In this document: positions 29,386 through 38,526 of the stretch, one piece after another
How the letters are laid out: each line of letters starts with the position of its first letter
How positions within the stretch are numbered: position 1 is the stretch's first letter
NCBI GenBank assembly: GCA_021818955.1
Contig: JAKASR010000008.1
Location: 1 to 64,000, forward strand
Reading direction: 5' to 3'
DNA: 64,000 bases
Source: Acidobacteriota bacterium
Lineage (GTDB): Bacteria; Acidobacteriota; Terriglobia; Terriglobales; SCQP01
Notes under the pieces: model-generated
Told to the model about the DNA's origin: nothing
Database searches by the model: none
The model's input: only the letters and a program-made list of their open reading frames with translations
Program-made: the position numbers and the translations under genes

Positions 29386-29463
29386 GGTTCTTTCTCCTCG
29401 TTTTCCTGCCCGGCCTGCACGCTGCCCGTTCGGCCAGGCGCGACCCGGGTCAGCGGGGAAACA

Positions 29464-29479
29464 TGCAAGTCAGTGACCG
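29464..29479 (-). promoter_or_regulatory. sigma-54 (-24/-12) promoter candidate for flp
   Basis: The minus strand reads CGGTCACTGACTTGCA: GG, ten bases, then GC, within a perfect TTGCA -12 box. The expected start is near 29453, giving a leader of about 68 nt before the flp ATG. The -24 side keeps GG but departs from TGGCAC. An AAA+ sigma-54 activator is encoded 3.8 kb away within the same Tad locus. Confidence 0.55.
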
Positions 29480-29564
29480 CGGCAGTAGTCACAGCCAGCC
29501 AGGCCCGGAAATCAGGTTATGCCGGGCTGTAAATTCGCCCTTTGACGCAAGCCGCGGCCGATTG

Positions 29565-29578
29565 CATCAGGACTGATG
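29565..29578. promoter_or_regulatory. possible upstream activator site of flp (CATCAG-GA-CTGATG dyad)
   Basis: A perfect 6+6 dyad separated by GA lies about 118 bp upstream of the predicted sigma-54 start of flp, the usual distance for enhancer-binding-protein sites. No second copy was found nearby, so binding by the local regulator is inferred from position only. Confidence 0.4.
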
Positions 29579-29637
29579 ACTACATTCGTGGACACCAGCG
29601 CATTCAGCAGATGACACCCGCCTTGGACAAGGACGAG

Positions 29638-31296
29638 TTAAAGAGTTGCAGGGCAGACGAGATGCCGCGGGGTTAATAAAAGGTAAGTCCAGCCAGTGGC
29701 GCCCAAAAGGCGGCCGCACACGCGGTCATTGCGCAACAGATAATCTTCGACCGGGGTGAAGTGCGCCAGCGCGGAGGGGGCAATTGCCGGCCAATCCGCG
29801 CCGTTTTGAGCATAAAACTCCAAGTCGAACAGCACAAAACGTGGCGGCCGGCGTTGAAGCTCGCGCACTGCGCGCCGATACTGCCGGTTAGAATGCATGC
29901 CGAGCGCAAGGAAATCGTAGCGGGTAGGATTACGGGTGGCAGTCAGGAAGTAATAAATCGGCTGATAAGGGTAAATATAGGTTGCCTCGCCAGGGGAAGT
30001 GTGGGAATTCAGAAAAGCCATGATGGCATCCTGAGCCGGAGCCACGATTTGGCCGCGGCGGGTCAGGATCGGCGCGCCGGCGGCGTGGCGCATCTGCAGC
30101 CAAGCCATACCTAAGCCGGTAAATGCCAGCCCACCCAGCAACGCGAGGGCCGGCATCCAGCGGCGCCAACGCGATCCGGGCGGGCGGTCCCAAATCCAGG
30201 CTAGAGCCGGGGCATACAGCGGAAAATCCATCAGCAGTTCCGCTCCGCCAGGCCGGTTGGTGGCCAGCAAGCCAAGCAGGCTGCCGGACATGAGTCCAGA
30301 GAGCAGGGCGAAATAGGCGCGTCTCCGGCCCCGCGGCGCCGCCGGGCGGCAATGGGCCAGTTGAAACGCAGCGACCGCGACCGCCAGCCAAGGGAGCAGA
30401 TCCACAACGAGCAAGGGGCTTAACAGCAGCCCGATTAAAATTTGGGCGGCCAGGTGGGGAGCGGAAAAAATCGTCTGGCCGTTGGGCCCGGGCGGGAAAA
30501 AACCATAGGGACAGGCATTAGGCGAGCGGTAATGATAGAGCGGCCAAAACCAGGCGCGCCACATGAGCGTCACACTGCGGTGCGCGGTAAAAAAAACGAA
30601 GACCCCGGCGAGGGGCGTCGCCAGGCCGGCGGCAAACGACCGGGCTTGGGCGGGTGACCAACGCCAGCGCCAGCCTTCATTGCGCGCCAACAGCATCCAG
30701 GCCAGCAGCCAACCCAGCACCAGACCGGCGCCTTTGGCTTGGTTAAAGAGAAAAGTCAGCGCGGTCAGCGATCCCGCGGCCAAGGCCGCCAAGCGTGTGG
30801 GGCGCTGCCACCAGCCGACGGCGGCATAGAAGGCCAGCAGGGCCAACAGGGTGCTGTCCCAATTGTGCAGCATCATAAACCTAAAGGGCAGGGCGGCCAG
30901 CACCACAATAGAGGCGGCCAGCAGGGAATAACTCCGGCTGGCCACCCGTCGCGACAGCAGGTAAGTCACCGCGGCAAAAACGGCGCCATAGGCGACCAAG
31001 GCGGCGTGTGCGGTGCGAATCGAGTTACCGAAGAGGCGAAACAGCAAAGCCAGCCAATAGCTCGAACCGGGGGTCAAGAAGCAGGAAAAATCGCGATACA
31101 TGACCTGGCCGCGGAGAATTCGCTGCGCCGCCTCGAGTCCGATGCCCTCATCCGAATGCAACGCGTCGTAGGGCACGAAATAGAGCAAATATAGGGCGGC
31201 AAACGCTGCGGCTGAGGCCGCCATCAGCCATTCACGCCGCGAGCCTTCGGGAAAGCGAACGCTGTCGTCGCAAGCTGCCGCGCCGCCGCGGTTCAT
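29638..31296 (-). CDS. multi-TM glycosyltransferase-like protein (GT39/ArnT-type)
   Basis: I start at ATG 31296 (MNRGGAAACDDSVRF), which overlaps the stop of the upstream gene by ATGA; an upstream frame start at 31380 only overlaps that gene. The approximately 552-aa product has about ten TM helices. The first periplasmic loop has YDALHSDEGIGLEAAQRILRG, with the acidic pair typical of GT-C glycosyltransferases using lipid-linked sugars. The C-terminal soluble part (AIMAFLNSHTSPGEATYIYPY) matches the periplasmic domain of such proteins. The donor and acceptor are unknown. Pairing with the 502-aa protein upstream suggests joint function, perhaps pilin or envelope glycosylation. Confidence 0.65.
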   Translation of the reverse strand: MNRGGAAACDDSVRFPEGSRREWLMAASAAAFAALYLLYFVPYDALHSDEGIGLEAAQRILRGQVMYRDFSCFLTPGSSYWLALLFRLFGNSIRTAHAALVAYGAVFAAVTYLLSRRVASRSYSLLAASIVVLAALPFRFMMLHNWDSTLLALLAFYAAVGWWQRPTRLAALAAGSLTALTFLFNQAKGAGLVLGWLLAWMLLARNEGWRWRWSPAQARSFAAGLATPLAGVFVFFTAHRSVTLMWRAWFWPLYHYRSPNACPYGFFPPGPNGQTIFSAPHLAAQILIGLLLSPLLVVDLLPWLAVAVAAFQLAHCRPAAPRGRRRAYFALLSGLMSGSLLGLLATNRPGGAELLMDFPLYAPALAWIWDRPPGSRWRRWMPALALLGGLAFTGLGMAWLQMRHAAGAPILTRRGQIVAPAQDAIMAFLNSHTSPGEATYIYPYQPIYYFLTATRNPTRYDFLALGMHSNRQYRRAVRELQRRPPRFVLFDLEFYAQNGADWPAIAPSALAHFTPVEDYLLRNDRVCGRLLGATGWTYLLLTPRHLVCPATL

Positions 31297-32801
31297 TGCG
31301 AACCCCGGGTGGCTGCTACGCGAACTATGCGGCGGCGCACCAGCAAGGCGCTGAGGCGGCCGCGATAGGCCATTTTCCAATCCGGATCGCGTTCAAGATA
31401 TAGAATGACAGGCGAGTTTTGGGGAAACAGCACGGCTTGAATGCGATATTTCGCCAGCACCGGATTCAGCCGGCGCAGCACGATCGCGTTGAGGTAATCC
31501 TGAAAGACACCAGTTTGGACGAACACATCGGCGCGGCTGTCAATAAAATCGCGATACCCAGGCGTTTGCCAGTCTAAATAGCCACCCCAATCATAGGCAT
31601 TCAGCACCCGGGGAATGGGATGGCGGACAAGATAAGCAGCCGCACCTTGAGGAAAGTGTGCCTGTATTTCGGCATGCAGACGGCGCGAGCTCGGAAAGAC
31701 GACAACCAACCATCCGGTCAGGCCGAGCGCTAGGGCCAGGTTCAGCCATGGCCGGTCCAATTGGGGGCGGTAGGGCGGGAAAAAATCGAGCCTCTCGGCC
31801 AGCATCGGCGTGACTACAATCGCCGTCAGGACCAGGAAGCGTTCGTAAGTCAGGCCGCAGTAGAGGGCAAAGCCGGCCCAAAGCAGATCGCTTACACGCC
31901 AGGCGCGCCGGCGGATCAAGGTCAGCAGAAATAAGCCCAGCAGCAATAGCAGCAATAGCTTGCCGCGCAAGAGATGAAAGTTGATGGTCCGCCACTCCTG
32001 CACGTGGTTAATGGCCACCATCTCGCGCAAGCTTACCCAAAACGGGTAAAGCAGCATGTGCAAACCATAGGGGTTAAGCAGCAAGGCCAGACAGGAGCCC
32101 AGGGTGGCGAGCAAAAGCTCGCGGCGTTGGCGGGGTGTCCAGGCATCAGCGTGAAGCCAGCCCCAGACGCCGGCGCGCCAGCCGGAGATCGTAAATAAAG
32201 CCAAAAGGGCCAGGCCAAGCGCCCAGGAGCCATGCAGGTTTACCCAAAGCGCAAACAGCAGCGGCAATAGCCATAAGGGAGCGTGTCGCTGCCGGCGATA
32301 ACGTTCCAACAAAGCTAACAGCCCGATAGTGCAGAGATAGCCGAAGATAATCGTGCGCGGCCCGAAGCTCACCGTCGCCAGCAGCAGAGCGCCGGCGCCG
32401 GCGGCCGCGGCCGCCTTGATATTGCGCGCGCGCTGCCATGCCAGCCCAACGATGCCCAGCTCCAAGGCCACCAGTGAAGCGGTCATCAAAGCCTGTAAAC
32501 CTGCCAAGCCGCCAGCCCGCCAGGCGCCGTAAAAGAACAATTCCGAAAGCCATTCCGTGTCGGTCCAGGCATGGCCGCGCACGCTAAACGACAGAAAATC
32601 ACGATGCGGCAAATGCCCGGTTGTCAGCGCGCGGGCGGCGATGCGTAAATGCCACCAAAGGTCGGGATCGGCAAGTTTATTGCTGGCCAGGAAAGCCGCA
32701 AGAAAGCCGATGCCAATCAGCAATAATGCTGGAAATCTCAGTGCGCAGCGGGTTCGGGTTGCCGGTTCGCGAAGCGAGACCGGAGTACAGGTAGCCATCA
32801 A
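31293..32801 (-). CDS. polytopic membrane protein, GT-C-like, function unknown
   Basis: The 502-aa protein has about ten TM helices. An early motif KLADPDLWWHLRIAARALTTGHLPHRDFLSFS sits in the first large loop. This acidic/aromatic loop and the soluble C-terminal tail (VLNAYDWGGYLDWQTPGYRDFIDSRADVF) occur in a family of acidobacterial membrane proteins often placed near glycosyltransferases. ATGs at 32801 and 32798 are both possible starts. It overlaps the next gene by 4 bp. Confidence 0.6.
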   Translation of the reverse strand: MMATCTPVSLREPATRTRCALRFPALLLIGIGFLAAFLASNKLADPDLWWHLRIAARALTTGHLPHRDFLSFSVRGHAWTDTEWLSELFFYGAWRAGGLAGLQALMTASLVALELGIVGLAWQRARNIKAAAAAGAGALLLATVSFGPRTIIFGYLCTIGLLALLERYRRQRHAPLWLLPLLFALWVNLHGSWALGLALLALFTISGWRAGVWGWLHADAWTPRQRRELLLATLGSCLALLLNPYGLHMLLYPFWVSLREMVAINHVQEWRTINFHLLRGKLLLLLLLGLFLLTLIRRRAWRVSDLLWAGFALYCGLTYERFLVLTAIVVTPMLAERLDFFPPYRPQLDRPWLNLALALGLTGWLVVVFPSSRRLHAEIQAHFPQGAAAYLVRHPIPRVLNAYDWGGYLDWQTPGYRDFIDSRADVFVQTGVFQDYLNAIVLRRLNPVLAKYRIQAVLFPQNSPVILYLERDPDWKMAYRGRLSALLVRRRIVRVAATRGSQ

Positions 32802-33161
32802 TGGGGGATGACTGCAGCTCGATCACCATTAGGGGCCGGTGGTCACGAATCAGCTTAAAGTCAGGATTTCTCGCGACTAAATCATCTACCCCTTTCAGCG
32901 TTAGAAGGCGATTGACTGAAAGGTCCGACGCTAAGCCCGGCGCCAAGTGTAACCGGTAGTGAACGGCCTAAATCCGGGCAGTAACGCACCGGAAAGCGCA
33001 TTCCAGGTTGGGATCGCTTCCAAAATACCAATTTTGCATACCGGTAAACACCCTTTAGAGCGGCATGATTCATCCATCGCCAGAGATTCCTCTTTGAGTC
33101 GAGGGGAATACTTTAAACACCCGCCAATGCGTACCTGATCGCGGGCGAGCCCAAGAACGGA
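32802..33161. other. 360-bp gene-free region between divergent units
   Basis: This separates the minus-strand membrane-protein pair from the plus-strand sigma-54 activator operon. A minus-strand frame of about 90 codons covers part of it (with VDDLVARNPDFKLIRDHRPL), but it runs into the start of the 502-aa gene in another frame and lacks a recognisable fold. I see no RNA gene. It presumably holds both promoters. Confidence 0.4.
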
Positions 33162-34598
33162 ATGGAACCCACCACCTCGCTACGAATCATCCTGCTGGAC
33201 CGCGATCCGGATTATGGCGTGTTACTGAAAAATCTGCTGAGCGCCGAATACCAGATACAACTGGGGGAGAGTGAAACGGCGCTATTTGAATATATTGCGT
33301 CGGCGGCAGTAGATATTGTGCTGATCAACTGGGACCGTGTTCCGATTTCGGGCAACTCCGCCAATCCGGCCCAGGGCATACCTGCCCTGATCGCAAGGCT
33401 GGCGAAGTTGCCTCGGGAGTTACCGTTGTTGGCGTTTGGCTGGGATCCGCAGCGGGAGCATGCGTTGCAGTTCATGCGCTGGGGGGGGTTGGATTTTTTT
33501 CCTCAACCTCTGGACGTGCAGGAGGTGAAATTCGGGCTGATCCGGGCCGGCCGCCGGCTGCAACTGTTGCATGATCTGGAGCGCATCCGTTCCTATTCCT
33601 CCACATCCCCGGTTCCCGGACTGCTGGGCAACAGCAAACAAATGCAGCGCATTCACCAGATGATCCAAAAGGTGGCGCCCGTTTCGACCAGCGTGCTGGT
33701 TACCGGGGAAAGCGGGACCGGCAAGGAGTTGGTCGCGCGCGCCATCCATCAATTGAGTTCACGCGCCGAGCGTCCCTTTGTGGCGTTTTCGATCTGCGCC
33801 TTAAATGAGGCGTTGATCGAGGATGAGCTGTTTGGCCATACCAAAGGGGCATTCACCGGCGCCCAGCAGCCTCGCATCGGACGCTTTGAGGAGGCTCAGG
33901 GCGGAACGATTTTCCTCGATGAGATTGGCGATCTGTCGCTGGCCTTACAGCCCAAGCTGTTGCGCGTATTGCAAGACCGCAGCCTGCAGCGCCTGGGTTC
34001 GAATCAGACGGTGCCGCTGGACGTGCGCCTGATCTGCGCCACGAATCAGCCGCTGGAAACCTTGCAGGACGAAAGCCGCTTTCGCCGCGACTTGTTTTTC
34101 CGGGTGGCGGTGATGCGGCTGGAACTGCCGCCGCTGCGCGACCGCGCGGAAGACATTCCGCTGCTGGCCGGGTATTACTTGCGCGAGTACGCCAGCCGCT
34201 ATCGCCGTCCGGTGCGGGGCATGTCGCCCGGATATTTATGCGCCTTGGCCGGTTATAGCTGGCCCGGCAACGTGCGCCAGTTACAAAACGTCATCGAGCG
34301 CGGGGTGGTGCTGTGCGAAGGGAGCGAGCTGGGGGTGGAAGACCTGCCGGCAGAAATTCGTCCGCTTGCCGACGCCGATTGGCCAGGCGGCTCGTTTCAC
34401 CAGAGCCTGCGCAGCTTCAAACGCGAGCTGGTGCGCAAGGCGTTACGCGCGCAGGGGGGCAACAAATTGCGCGCCGCGCGCGAGTTGCAAATCAGCCGAG
34501 GGTACTTGCATCGTCTGTTGCACGAACTCGATCTGATCCGGGAAGAGGCGCCGGTTTCCACCGTAGTCGAAGCGGAGACCACAATGGCCGCAGCATAG
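33162..34598 (+). CDS. sigma-54 enhancer-binding regulator with degenerate receiver domain
   Basis: The 478-aa protein has three parts. An N-terminal receiver-like domain (about 7-125) keeps acidic Asp13 and Asp15, but the phospho-acceptor position reads DIVLIN56WD (Asn for Asp) and the switch lysine is Gln in FFPQPLD. An AAA+ domain (about 150-385) has GESGTGKE, the sigma-54 contact loop KGAFTGAQ and Walker [13 protein letters not shown] Fis-type HTH ends the protein ([20 protein letters not shown]). Phosphorylation control is therefore unlikely; activity may be set by level or by a partner. It is the first gene of the plus-strand Tad unit and likely drives flp. Confidence 0.92.
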   Translation: MEPTTSLRIILLDRDPDYGVLLKNLLSAEYQIQLGESETALFEYIASAAVDIVLINWDRVPISGNSANPAQGIPALIARLAKLPRELPLLAFGWDPQREHALQFMRWGGLDFFPQPLDVQEVKFGLIRAGRRLQLLHDLERIRSYSSTSPVPGLLGNSKQMQRIHQMIQKVAPVSTSVLVTGESGTGKELVARAIHQLSSRAERPFVAFSICALNEALIEDELFGHTKGAFTGAQQPRIGRFEEAQGGTIFLDEIGDLSLALQPKLLRVLQDRSLQRLGSNQTVPLDVRLICATNQPLETLQDESRFRRDLFFRVAVMRLELPPLRDRAEDIPLLAGYYLREYASRYRRPVRGMSPGYLCALAGYSWPGNVRQLQNVIERGVVLCEGSELGVEDLPAEIRPLADADWPGGSFHQSLRSFKRELVRKALRAQGGNKLRAARELQISRGYLHRLLHELDLIREEAPVSTVVEAETTMAAA

Positions 34599-34605
34599 GA
34601 ATGCC

Positions 34606-35187
34606 ATGACCAACCCCGGCTGCCCAACCGCGAGGGCTGCAAGGCATGATCGCGCCAGCGGTCAGAGCCTGGTGGAGACCGCCATACTGATTCCCCTGCT
34701 GGTGTTTCTGATATTCAACGGCGTGAACTTCGGTTACGTCTTTCTGGTGGCGCTGAATCTGACCGCCGCGCCGCGCAGCGGGGTGGAATACTCCATTCTG
34801 GGCGGTTCCACGCCTTCCAGCCTGTCGCTGCCGCCGCCGGGACCGGTTTCGCAATTAACCTATCAGGACTTACTCGGGGCTCTGCCGGCCACCGCCAATG
34901 CGCCTGTGCAAGTCTGCACGCTTTCGGCGGGCGTTAGCGGCACAGGCGCCACTCAGGTCTCGAACTGCGACAGCTATGGCAACGCCGGCAACTTTTCAGT
35001 TTTGCCGCCAGATCCCGAAGCGCCATCGTTTGTGCTTAACCGGGTGGAAATCGTCTATCAATTCCAGCCGTTGTTTCCCGCTACGGTTTTTAACCTGGGC
35101 TTATTGTCGATTCCGGTTTGCGCCACGAGCGGAGGCAACGTGAGTTGCACCTTTCGCCGCCAGGCGCTGATGCGGGCTATGAACTGA
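34606..35187 (+). CDS. TadE-like pseudopilin
   Basis: The 193-aa protein carries the TadE signature GQSLVETAILIPLLVFLIFNGVNFGYVF: a class III-like prepilin helix with Glu at +5 of the processing site. A periplasmic domain follows with four cysteines (QVCTL, SNCDSY, VCATS, VSCTFRR) that could form disulphides. TadE/TadF minor pilins assist Flp pilus assembly. It lies 7 bp after the regulator gene and just before a second TadE-like gene. Confidence 0.85.
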   Translation: MTNPGCPTARAARHDRASGQSLVETAILIPLLVFLIFNGVNFGYVFLVALNLTAAPRSGVEYSILGGSTPSSLSLPPPGPVSQLTYQDLLGALPATANAPVQVCTLSAGVSGTGATQVSNCDSYGNAGNFSVLPPDPEAPSFVLNRVEIVYQFQPLFPATVFNLGLLSIPVCATSGGNVSCTFRRQALMRAMN

Positions 35188-35192
35188 AGGCG

Positions 35193-35654
35193 ATGATGAT
35201 GCGCGCCCGCCGCCCCATTGCGTTCTCAAGCCGCCGCGGACAAGCTGTCATTGAATTCCTGCTCAGCATACTGATGGTGCTGCTGCTGGTGTTCATGATG
35301 TTCGAAGCGGCGCTGATGGTCTACACCTACAACGTTTTGGGCGATGCGGCCAAAGAGGGCGTGCGCTACGCCATCGTGCATGGCTGCGATGTCGCCACGC
35401 CCAGCGGAACGTGCGGCGCCGGGGGCGGGGGCGACCCCGGCGGCGCAAATGTCCAGTCCGTGGTGACGCAGTACGCGGCCTACTCGTTTCACGATATTTC
35501 CGGGATGACGGTAAGCGTGACCTATCCCGATGGCGCGGCGAATGCCGCCGACCGGGTGCGAGTCACGGTGAGCTATCCGTATCGCCCGCTGATTAATTTC
35601 GGCTGGCCAGCCATTGAAGTCAATGCGGTCGCCGAAGGCCGCATTGTTTATTGA
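35193..35654 (+). CDS. second TadE-like pseudopilin
   Basis: Three consecutive ATGs lie at 35193, 35196 and 35199; the last is best spaced (8 bases) from GAAGG. About 153 aa follow, with RRGQAVIEFLLSILMVLLLVFMMFEAALMVYTY as the prepilin-type helix, then a small periplasmic domain (GVRYAIVHGCD to VNAVAEGRIVY). It fits the TadE/TadF family. It follows the first TadE gene by 5 bp. Two different TadE-like proteins in tandem probably form a heteromeric minor-pilin complex. Confidence 0.85.
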   Translation: MMMRARRPIAFSSRRGQAVIEFLLSILMVLLLVFMMFEAALMVYTYNVLGDAAKEGVRYAIVHGCDVATPSGTCGAGGGGDPGGANVQSVVTQYAAYSFHDISGMTVSVTYPDGAANAADRVRVTVSYPYRPLINFGWPAIEVNAVAEGRIVY

Positions 35655-35697
35655 AGCCTGGGAGGCCTTGAATGGCCAAGGCTTGTGCTGGGAGGCC

Positions 35698-37419
35698 ATG
35701 GTGAAACTCGCTTGGGATCTTCCCCGTTTCCGCCGGCGCCAGAAAGGGCAAATCAGCATTTTTGTCGTGCTGGCGCTGGGTATATTTTTGCTCGCCACGA
35801 TCGGTTTCGGGGTGGATGTCGCCGGGCTTTGGTTCCACCGCCAGTCGGCGCAGACTGCCGCCGATGCGGCCTGCACCGCCGGCGCGATGGACATGCTGGT
35901 GGATCGCGACGGCGGGATTACCTCCCAAGGCGGGTTTACGCCCGGCGCAGGTTTCGATTGCGCCGGCCAAGCCACCGTGACGCCCTGTGCTTACGCCAAT
36001 TTAAACGGCTACAATGGCGCCGGTTTGCAAGCAGGGCAGGCTTCCAGCGATGTCGCGGTCAGCTTTCCGGCGTCTCTCAACGGCATTGATGCCCCGCCGC
36101 CCAATCTCGCCGGCAATTCGCCATTCATGCGGGTGGATGTTATCGACCGCGTGCGGGTATTTTTTATGGCGTTGCTGACGGGTTCCCGCACGCAAGACGT
36201 GCATGCTTTTGCCGCCTGCGGGCTGGTGCAGGCTAAAGCCCCAGTTCCTATTCTCGTATTGCACCCCAGCAATCCGCAATCGCTCTACATCTACGGCACG
36301 CCCAATATCAATCTGGTGGGCGGACCCATCACCAGCATTCAAGTCAATTCCAGCAGCCCCACCGCAGTGGATATTCAAGGCGCCGCCATCATCAATCTTA
36401 TGCAGGGCGGGCCCACATTCAACGGCAGCAGCCTGGGCGTTTTCGGCGGCCCCAATCTGCCGCCGCCGGGCTTTTTAACCCAGAATGCCGGCCAGTGGCT
36501 CTCGCCGCAATCACCGCTCACGGATCCTTTTGCCACAATAGCCGCGCCTGCCCAACCCACAGGCATCGGGGGTGCGCCGCCGGATTACGGCTGTACGACC
36601 GCCGCGGGATGCAGGGTGGCTTATCAGCAAGATGGATGTCCCGATCCCACCGGCTGCACCGAATATTCGCCCGGCTACTATCCAGCAGGAATCCGAGTGA
36701 AAAATACTACCGGAATATTCGACCCCGGAATTTATTACATTGTGGGTGGACTAGGAATTGACGCCAATGGGATGGTGCGTCCCAGCGGGCTTAATGGCGA
36801 CGGCAGCGGAGGCGCGATCTTTTATTTTTCCGGAACCAGCTCGGTCTCAGTTGCCGCCAATGCCGGCACGCGCACGATCGATGCTTACAATACCGGCCCC
36901 TCCGGCACAACTTATGCCTATACCGACCCTGCCGGAGTTACTTATACCTATACGGTGCCAGGCGTGACCTGTTCCGGGGGAATGCCGCCCGACAGCCAAT
37001 TGAATCTGCCGGACACGCTATCCGGATCAGTACTTATGGGCCCCTGTGACGGGCGGTATGGCACTTTTACCGCGGATAGCGGCGGCACGACTTATCCCGC
37101 CCACGGCATGCTGTTTTTTCAGGACCGCTCCGCCGATGGCGCCAACGGCAATTGGGGTGGCGGCGGGCAAATGCTGCTGATGGGCGATATGTACTTTCAC
37201 CAGTGCGCTTCCGCGACCGCCGGTTCCGGCGAAAGCTGCGCGCCAGCGCCGGCCGCATTTAACGATACCTTTACGCTCAGCGGCAATTCCGGCTCCGGCA
37301 CCTTCATTCTTGGCGACATTGTAACCGACACGCTGCTGATGAACGGCACGCCAACCATCAATATGCAGCTCAATAACGCCTTTACTTCCTATGTGCTCAA
37401 GGCCAGCCTGCTGGAATAA
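35698..37419 (+). CDS. TadG-like pilus-associated protein
   Basis: I choose ATG 35698 (MVKLAWDLPRFRRRQKGQ) because GGAGG sits two bases before it; an ATG at 35614 would overlap the previous gene. The 573-aa protein starts with the Tad/TadG N-terminal domain: KGQISIFVVLALGIFLLATIGF, then VDVAGLWFHRQSAQTAADAA CTAGA. The large remainder is rich in Gly, Ser, Thr and Asn with repeating beta-strand-like segments, suggesting a surface-exposed beta-helix. No von Willebrand A domain is evident. It ends the plus-strand Tad unit. Confidence 0.75.
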   Translation: MVKLAWDLPRFRRRQKGQISIFVVLALGIFLLATIGFGVDVAGLWFHRQSAQTAADAACTAGAMDMLVDRDGGITSQGGFTPGAGFDCAGQATVTPCAYANLNGYNGAGLQAGQASSDVAVSFPASLNGIDAPPPNLAGNSPFMRVDVIDRVRVFFMALLTGSRTQDVHAFAACGLVQAKAPVPILVLHPSNPQSLYIYGTPNINLVGGPITSIQVNSSSPTAVDIQGAAIINLMQGGPTFNGSSLGVFGGPNLPPPGFLTQNAGQWLSPQSPLTDPFATIAAPAQPTGIGGAPPDYGCTTAAGCRVAYQQDGCPDPTGCTEYSPGYYPAGIRVKNTTGIFDPGIYYIVGGLGIDANGMVRPSGLNGDGSGGAIFYFSGTSSVSVAANAGTRTIDAYNTGPSGTTYAYTDPAGVTYTYTVPGVTCSGGMPPDSQLNLPDTLSGSVLMGPCDGRYGTFTADSGGTTYPAHGMLFFQDRSADGANGNWGGGGQMLLMGDMYFHQCASATAGSGESCAPAPAAFNDTFTLSGNSGSGTFILGDIVTDTLLMNGTPTINMQLNNAFTSYVLKASLLE

Positions 37420-37554
37420 AGCAAGCCAGTCTGGTAGAGCCAAGGGGCAGATCAGCGAAATACGACCAAGCCATTGAACCCGAAAAAATAATTTGCGTAT
37501 TGTAATTTGTATGCAGCACCTTCCAGGGCCATGATCTGGATTTAAACTACGCCC

Positions 37555-38526
37555 ATGCCTGACGTCATCGAGCTTGAGAACCTGAGCGTGCGCCTGGGCG
37601 GACGTGAAATTCTGCACGCGCTTACCGGCGTGCTGCAGGGTTCGGCGATTGGCTTATTGGGCCCGAATGGGGCGGGGAAGTCCACGCTGATTCATACTTT
37701 GCTGGGATTTTTTCCATCTTCGGGCGGCAGCGCCCGGATCATGGGCGAGCCGATCGGCGGCCGCAACAAGTCCCGACTGGCCCGCCTCGGGTACATGCCG
37801 GAGTATGACGCGTATATTCCAGGCTTGACCGGGGTGGAATTTGTCAAGCTGATGGCTGAACTTTCCGGCCTGCCCGCCGAGGCGGCGCTGGAACGAGCCC
37901 ATGAAGCGTTGTTTCACGCCGGGCTGGGAGAAGCCCGTTACCGCCGGGTGGAGACCTACTCGACCGGGATGAAACAAATGCTAAAGCTGGCGCAGGCGAT
38001 CGTGCACAGCCCGCGACTGGTCTTTCTCGACGAGCCCACCAACGGGCTCGATCCGGCGGCGCGGCGGCGCATGCTGCACCTGATCCGTGCATTGCGCGAC
38101 GGCGGCGAGACCCGGCTGGTGCTCAGCTCGCATCTGTTGCGCGATGTCGAGGAATGCTGCGATGAAATTCTGGTGCTGCACCTTGGGCGCATCGCCGCCA
38201 TTCGCGATCTGGAAGCCGAGCGCCGCGCCCGGCGGGGGTATTGGCAAGTGCAGCTAGTCAGCGAACAGCCGTCCGCACGCGAAGCCTGGCAGGCGGCGCT
38301 GCGGCAAGCCGGCCGCGAAATTAGCGAGTTGCCGGGCGGGCGGCTGCGGGTATCGATGCCGCCCGATGGCAGCCCGCGCGAGCTGTATCAATTGGCGCAA
38401 CGCTGGGGAGTGCAGATTCGCCGGCTCGAGCCCAAACACGACGACCTCGAAGCGATCTTCTTACGCGCGATCGAGGCCGCGCCCGAGAATCCGCACGCTG
38501 GAGGCGTCGCTTCTGCCCATTCATGA
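37555..38526 (+). CDS. ABC transporter ATP-binding protein (ABC-2 exporter type)
   Basis: The 323-aa protein has Walker A GPNGAGKST, Q-loop near LGYMPEYDAY, signature YSTGMKQMLKLAQ, Walker B LVFLDEPTNGLDP and the His switch LVLSSHLL. The STGMKQ form of the signature is usual for NatA-like exporters. A C-terminal 90-residue extension may contact the permease. It is followed by an overlapping permease gene, then a second ATPase/permease pair, forming a four-gene exporter operon. The substrate is unknown. Confidence 0.9.
   Translation: MPDVIELENLSVRLGGREILHALTGVLQGSAIGLLGPNGAGKSTLIHTLLGFFPSSGGSARIMGEPIGGRNKSRLARLGYMPEYDAYIPGLTGVEFVKLMAELSGLPAEAALERAHEALFHAGLGEARYRRVETYSTGMKQMLKLAQAIVHSPRLVFLDEPTNGLDPAARRRMLHLIRALRDGGETRLVLSSHLLRDVEECCDEILVLHLGRIAAIRDLEAERRARRGYWQVQLVSEQPSAREAWQAALRQAGREISELPGGRLRVSMPPDGSPRELYQLAQRWGVQIRRLEPKHDDLEAIFLRAIEAAPENPHAGGVASAHS

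Noticed and set aside
32677-32946. Minus-strand frame of 89 codons with DHRPLMVIEL
   Set aside because: Slight likeness to FkbM methyltransferase ends, but it overlaps the start of the 502-aa gene in another frame and lacks core motifs.
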